This document shows, piece after piece, positions 4,984 through 6,071 of a stretch of DNA of 6,071 nucleotides. Made by a program: the position numbers and the translations under genes. This DNA is from Oscillospiraceae bacterium UBA3851 (GTDB lineage: Bacteria; Bacillota; Clostridia; Oscillospirales; Oscillospiraceae), in contig DGHJ01000014.1 of assembly GCA_002392625.1 (NCBI GenBank), positions 2,325 to 8,395 on the forward strand, read 5' to 3'. Position 1 is the first letter of the stretch. Each line of letters opens with the position of its first letter. Below the pieces are notes generated by a model that saw only the letters and a list, made by a program, of their open reading frames with translations, had not been told where the DNA came from and made no database searches.

Positions 4984-5877
4984 ATGAAAAAACGCGCAGT
5001 GAGGTTTTTGACCGTCTTTATGCTGATGCTTCTGCTTCTCAGCGGCTGCGGCCAGCGAAATCGGCACGAAGGGGAAGCGAAAACGCCTTACCACGACCTG
5101 GAGGGGAGAAATTACCGGGATGTAGAGCTGATATTAAAAAACCGGGGCTTTACAAACATTCGAACGGAAAAAATCGAAGATTTGATATTTGGCTGGCTTA
5201 CGAAAGACGGCGAAGTGGAGGAAGTTTCTATTGACGGCGAAGTGAATTATGCGGAGAACAAATGGGTCCCTGCCGATACAAAAGTTGTGATCCGATATCA
5301 TACGTTTCCTGAAAAAGAGGAATCCGAACCTGGGCCTGAGGCAGAACCCGAACCTGAACCTGAACCTGCACCAGAACCGGAACCCGAACCTGCACCAGAG
5401 CCGGAACCCGAACCTGAGCCGGAACCTGAACCGGAGCCGGAGCCGGAACCTGAACCGGAGCCGGAGCCGGAACCTGCACCTGCACCAGAGCCAGGCATTT
5501 TAACAAAAGATAATTGCGCAGATTTGGCAGAGCTTCTGTCATCGCCAGCGCTGGACTTGGATAAGCAGGCAGCCTTTTCCCAAAAGTACAAAGGGAAAAC
5601 GATAGAAGTAAATCTCTTGGTTTATTATCTGGAACAGAACACCAAATATAACACCATTTATTCTTATGTATTAGTCCCTGGAAACGACCCAAGCAATTTG
5701 GACGGAGCAGTTCTCTTTTATATAGAGGATGCAAGTATGTTCGATTTTAAGTGGGATAAGGCGACGAGACCGGAATATCTCACTTTTGGGTCAAAGATAA
5801 GGATGCAAGCAAAGATAACTGTCGGAGAGGACCCGTTGTATATTTATCTGGACCCCGTAAAAACATGGGGGAAATAA
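4984..5877 (+). CDS. lipoprotein B with PASTA-like domain, Glu-Pro stalk and DUF4839-like C-terminal domain, 297 aa
   Basis: A predicted surface lipoprotein, paralogous to the 3691 gene. The signal MKKRAVRFLTVFMLMLLLLS ends in the lipobox LSGC with Cys22. Residues 41-109 are the PASTA-like domain shared with lipoprotein A, with identical blocks GFTNIRTEK, GWLTKDG, NKWVPADT and VVIRYHTFP. Residues 121-170 are 25 consecutive Glu-Pro or Ala-Pro dipeptides, an extended stalk that could span the wall. Residues 172-297 begin ILTKDNCADLAELL and continue with YKGKTIEVNL, SKIRMQAKI and LYIYLDPVK; this resembles DUF4839 from memory, not checked. ATG 4984 has AAAGGGGG (4971-4978) 5 bases upstream; GTG 4963 would add seven polar residues before the signal and lacks a clear ribosome site. 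Codons are visibly more A/T-rich than in lipoprotein A despite the protein similarity, suggesting separate histories. It is divergent from the small XRE gene. Confidence 0.9.
   Translation: MKKRAVRFLTVFMLMLLLLSGCGQRNRHEGEAKTPYHDLEGRNYRDVELILKNRGFTNIRTEKIEDLIFGWLTKDGEVEEVSIDGEVNYAENKWVPADTKVVIRYHTFPEKEESEPGPEAEPEPEPEPAPEPEPEPAPEPEPEPEPEPEPEPEPEPEPEPEPEPAPAPEPGILTKDNCADLAELLSSPALDLDKQAAFSQKYKGKTIEVNLLVYYLEQNTKYNTIYSYVLVPGNDPSNLDGAVLFYIEDASMFDFKWDKATRPEYLTFGSKIRMQAKITVGEDPLYIYLDPVKTWGK
5344..5493 (+). repeat. Glu-Pro/Ala-Pro coding repeat with 24-bp tandem units
   Basis: Codons 121-170 encode 25 (E/A)P dipeptides, with Ala at 129, 137, 165 and 167. At DNA level there is a 24-bp period: 5422-5445 and 5446-5469 are identical, and 5368-5391 and 5392-5415 differ at one base. 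Because 24 is a multiple of three, slippage would change stalk length by eight residues without breaking the frame. Confidence 0.9.
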
Positions 5878-5887
5878 ATAAAGAGAA

Positions 5888-5921
5888 CAGGAGGAGCCGC
5901 AATCGATTGCGGCTCCTCCTG
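5888..5921. terminator. 34-bp perfect palindrome, bidirectional terminator between lipoprotein B and lepA
   Basis: Two exact 17-base arms meet at 5904/5905 (CAATC-GATTG centre), 10 bases after the stop of lipoprotein B and 20 bases beyond the stop of lepA. On the plus strand the following CCCATTATATTC is a poor U-tract. On the minus strand TTCTCTTTATTTATTTC follows, so it works better as the lepA terminator. Confidence 0.75.
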
Positions 5922-5941
5922 CCCATTATATTCAGTTTACT

Positions 5942-6071
5942 TCAATCGCTGTCCAGCTTGAGTACAGCCATAAAGGCCTCGGTGGGGACCTGGACAGTGC
6001 CCAGATTCCGCATCTTCTTCTTGCCCTCTTTTTGCTTCTCCAGCAACTTCTTCTTGCGGGTGATGTCGCCG
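5942..6071 (-). CDS. lepA: elongation factor 4 (LepA), C-terminal end, partial
   Basis: The minus strand encodes the last 42 residues of LepA, a ribosome-associated translational GTPase: GDITRKKKLLEKQKEGKKKM then RNLGTVQVPTEAFMAVLKLD-SD and stop. This Lys-rich helix plus the VPTEAFMAVLK strand is the highly conserved C-terminus of the family; the GTPase domains lie beyond the window. It runs toward lipoprotein B and ends at a shared palindromic terminator. As a conserved housekeeping gene it marks the right boundary of the accessory block. Confidence 0.95.
   Translation of the reverse strand, partial: GDITRKKKLLEKQKEGKKKMRNLGTVQVPTEAFMAVLKLDSD

Noticed and set aside
5298..5591. Minus-strand frame rich in Gly-Ser dipeptides
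   Set aside because: It is the complement of the Glu-Pro repeat; it has no convincing ribosome site, and the plus strand is a continuous lipoprotein.

Overview
The window looks like a chromosomal segment of a moderately GC-rich Gram-positive Clostridia member, probably in the Oscillospirales/Oscillospiraceae. This is inferred from strong AGGAGG-type ribosome sites, three lipoproteins with lipoboxes, a Cro/C1 regulator fused to Gly-Asp-Val solenoid repeats, and intergenic palindromes of the CCCTCATC and GTAGGGG kinds that I remember as common in gut Clostridia. No 16S or other decisive marker is present, so the taxonomy is tentative.

Layout, left to right. (1) A possible upstream terminator, then a promoter and a 180-aa unrecognised cytoplasmic protein (94-636, +) with a clean terminator. 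(2) A 125-bp MITE-like palindromic repeat (708-832) between convergent genes. (3) A 580-aa lipoprotein zinc peptidase of the M3/oligoendopeptidase F type (869-2611, -). (4) Divergent from it, a 245-aa XRE regulator whose C-terminus is six 15-residue solenoid repeats with a Cys at one fixed position in five of them (2823-3560, +). (5) Lipoprotein A (3691-4440, +), with a PASTA-like domain and an unrecognised C-terminal domain. (6) A 4441-4644 gap holding a 22-bp-arm perfect hairpin and a GTAGGGG repeat. (7) A small YozG-like XRE regulator (4645-4881, -), divergent from lipoprotein B (4984-5877, +), which has the same N-terminal module as A, a 50-residue Glu-Pro stalk and a different C-terminal domain. 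(8) A 34-bp palindromic terminator and the C-terminal end of lepA (elongation factor 4) on the minus strand at the right edge.

The most interesting part is 2823-5877. Lipoproteins A and B are paralogues whose promoters align without a gap from 3601/4892 to 3661/4952 (47 of 61 bases). Both carry the same -35, a 17-bp spacer, and an ACCG...CGGT half-site pair at exactly the same distance. Their PASTA-like domains are about 74% identical by my count (51 of 69), but everything after these is unrelated, and B is visibly richer in A+T. Each has a Cro/C1-type regulator gene beside it. I infer a duplicated regulator/surface-lipoprotein cassette in which the promoter, export signal and domain are kept while the C-terminal domain is exchanged. 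Function, ligand and regulation are not known from the sequence.
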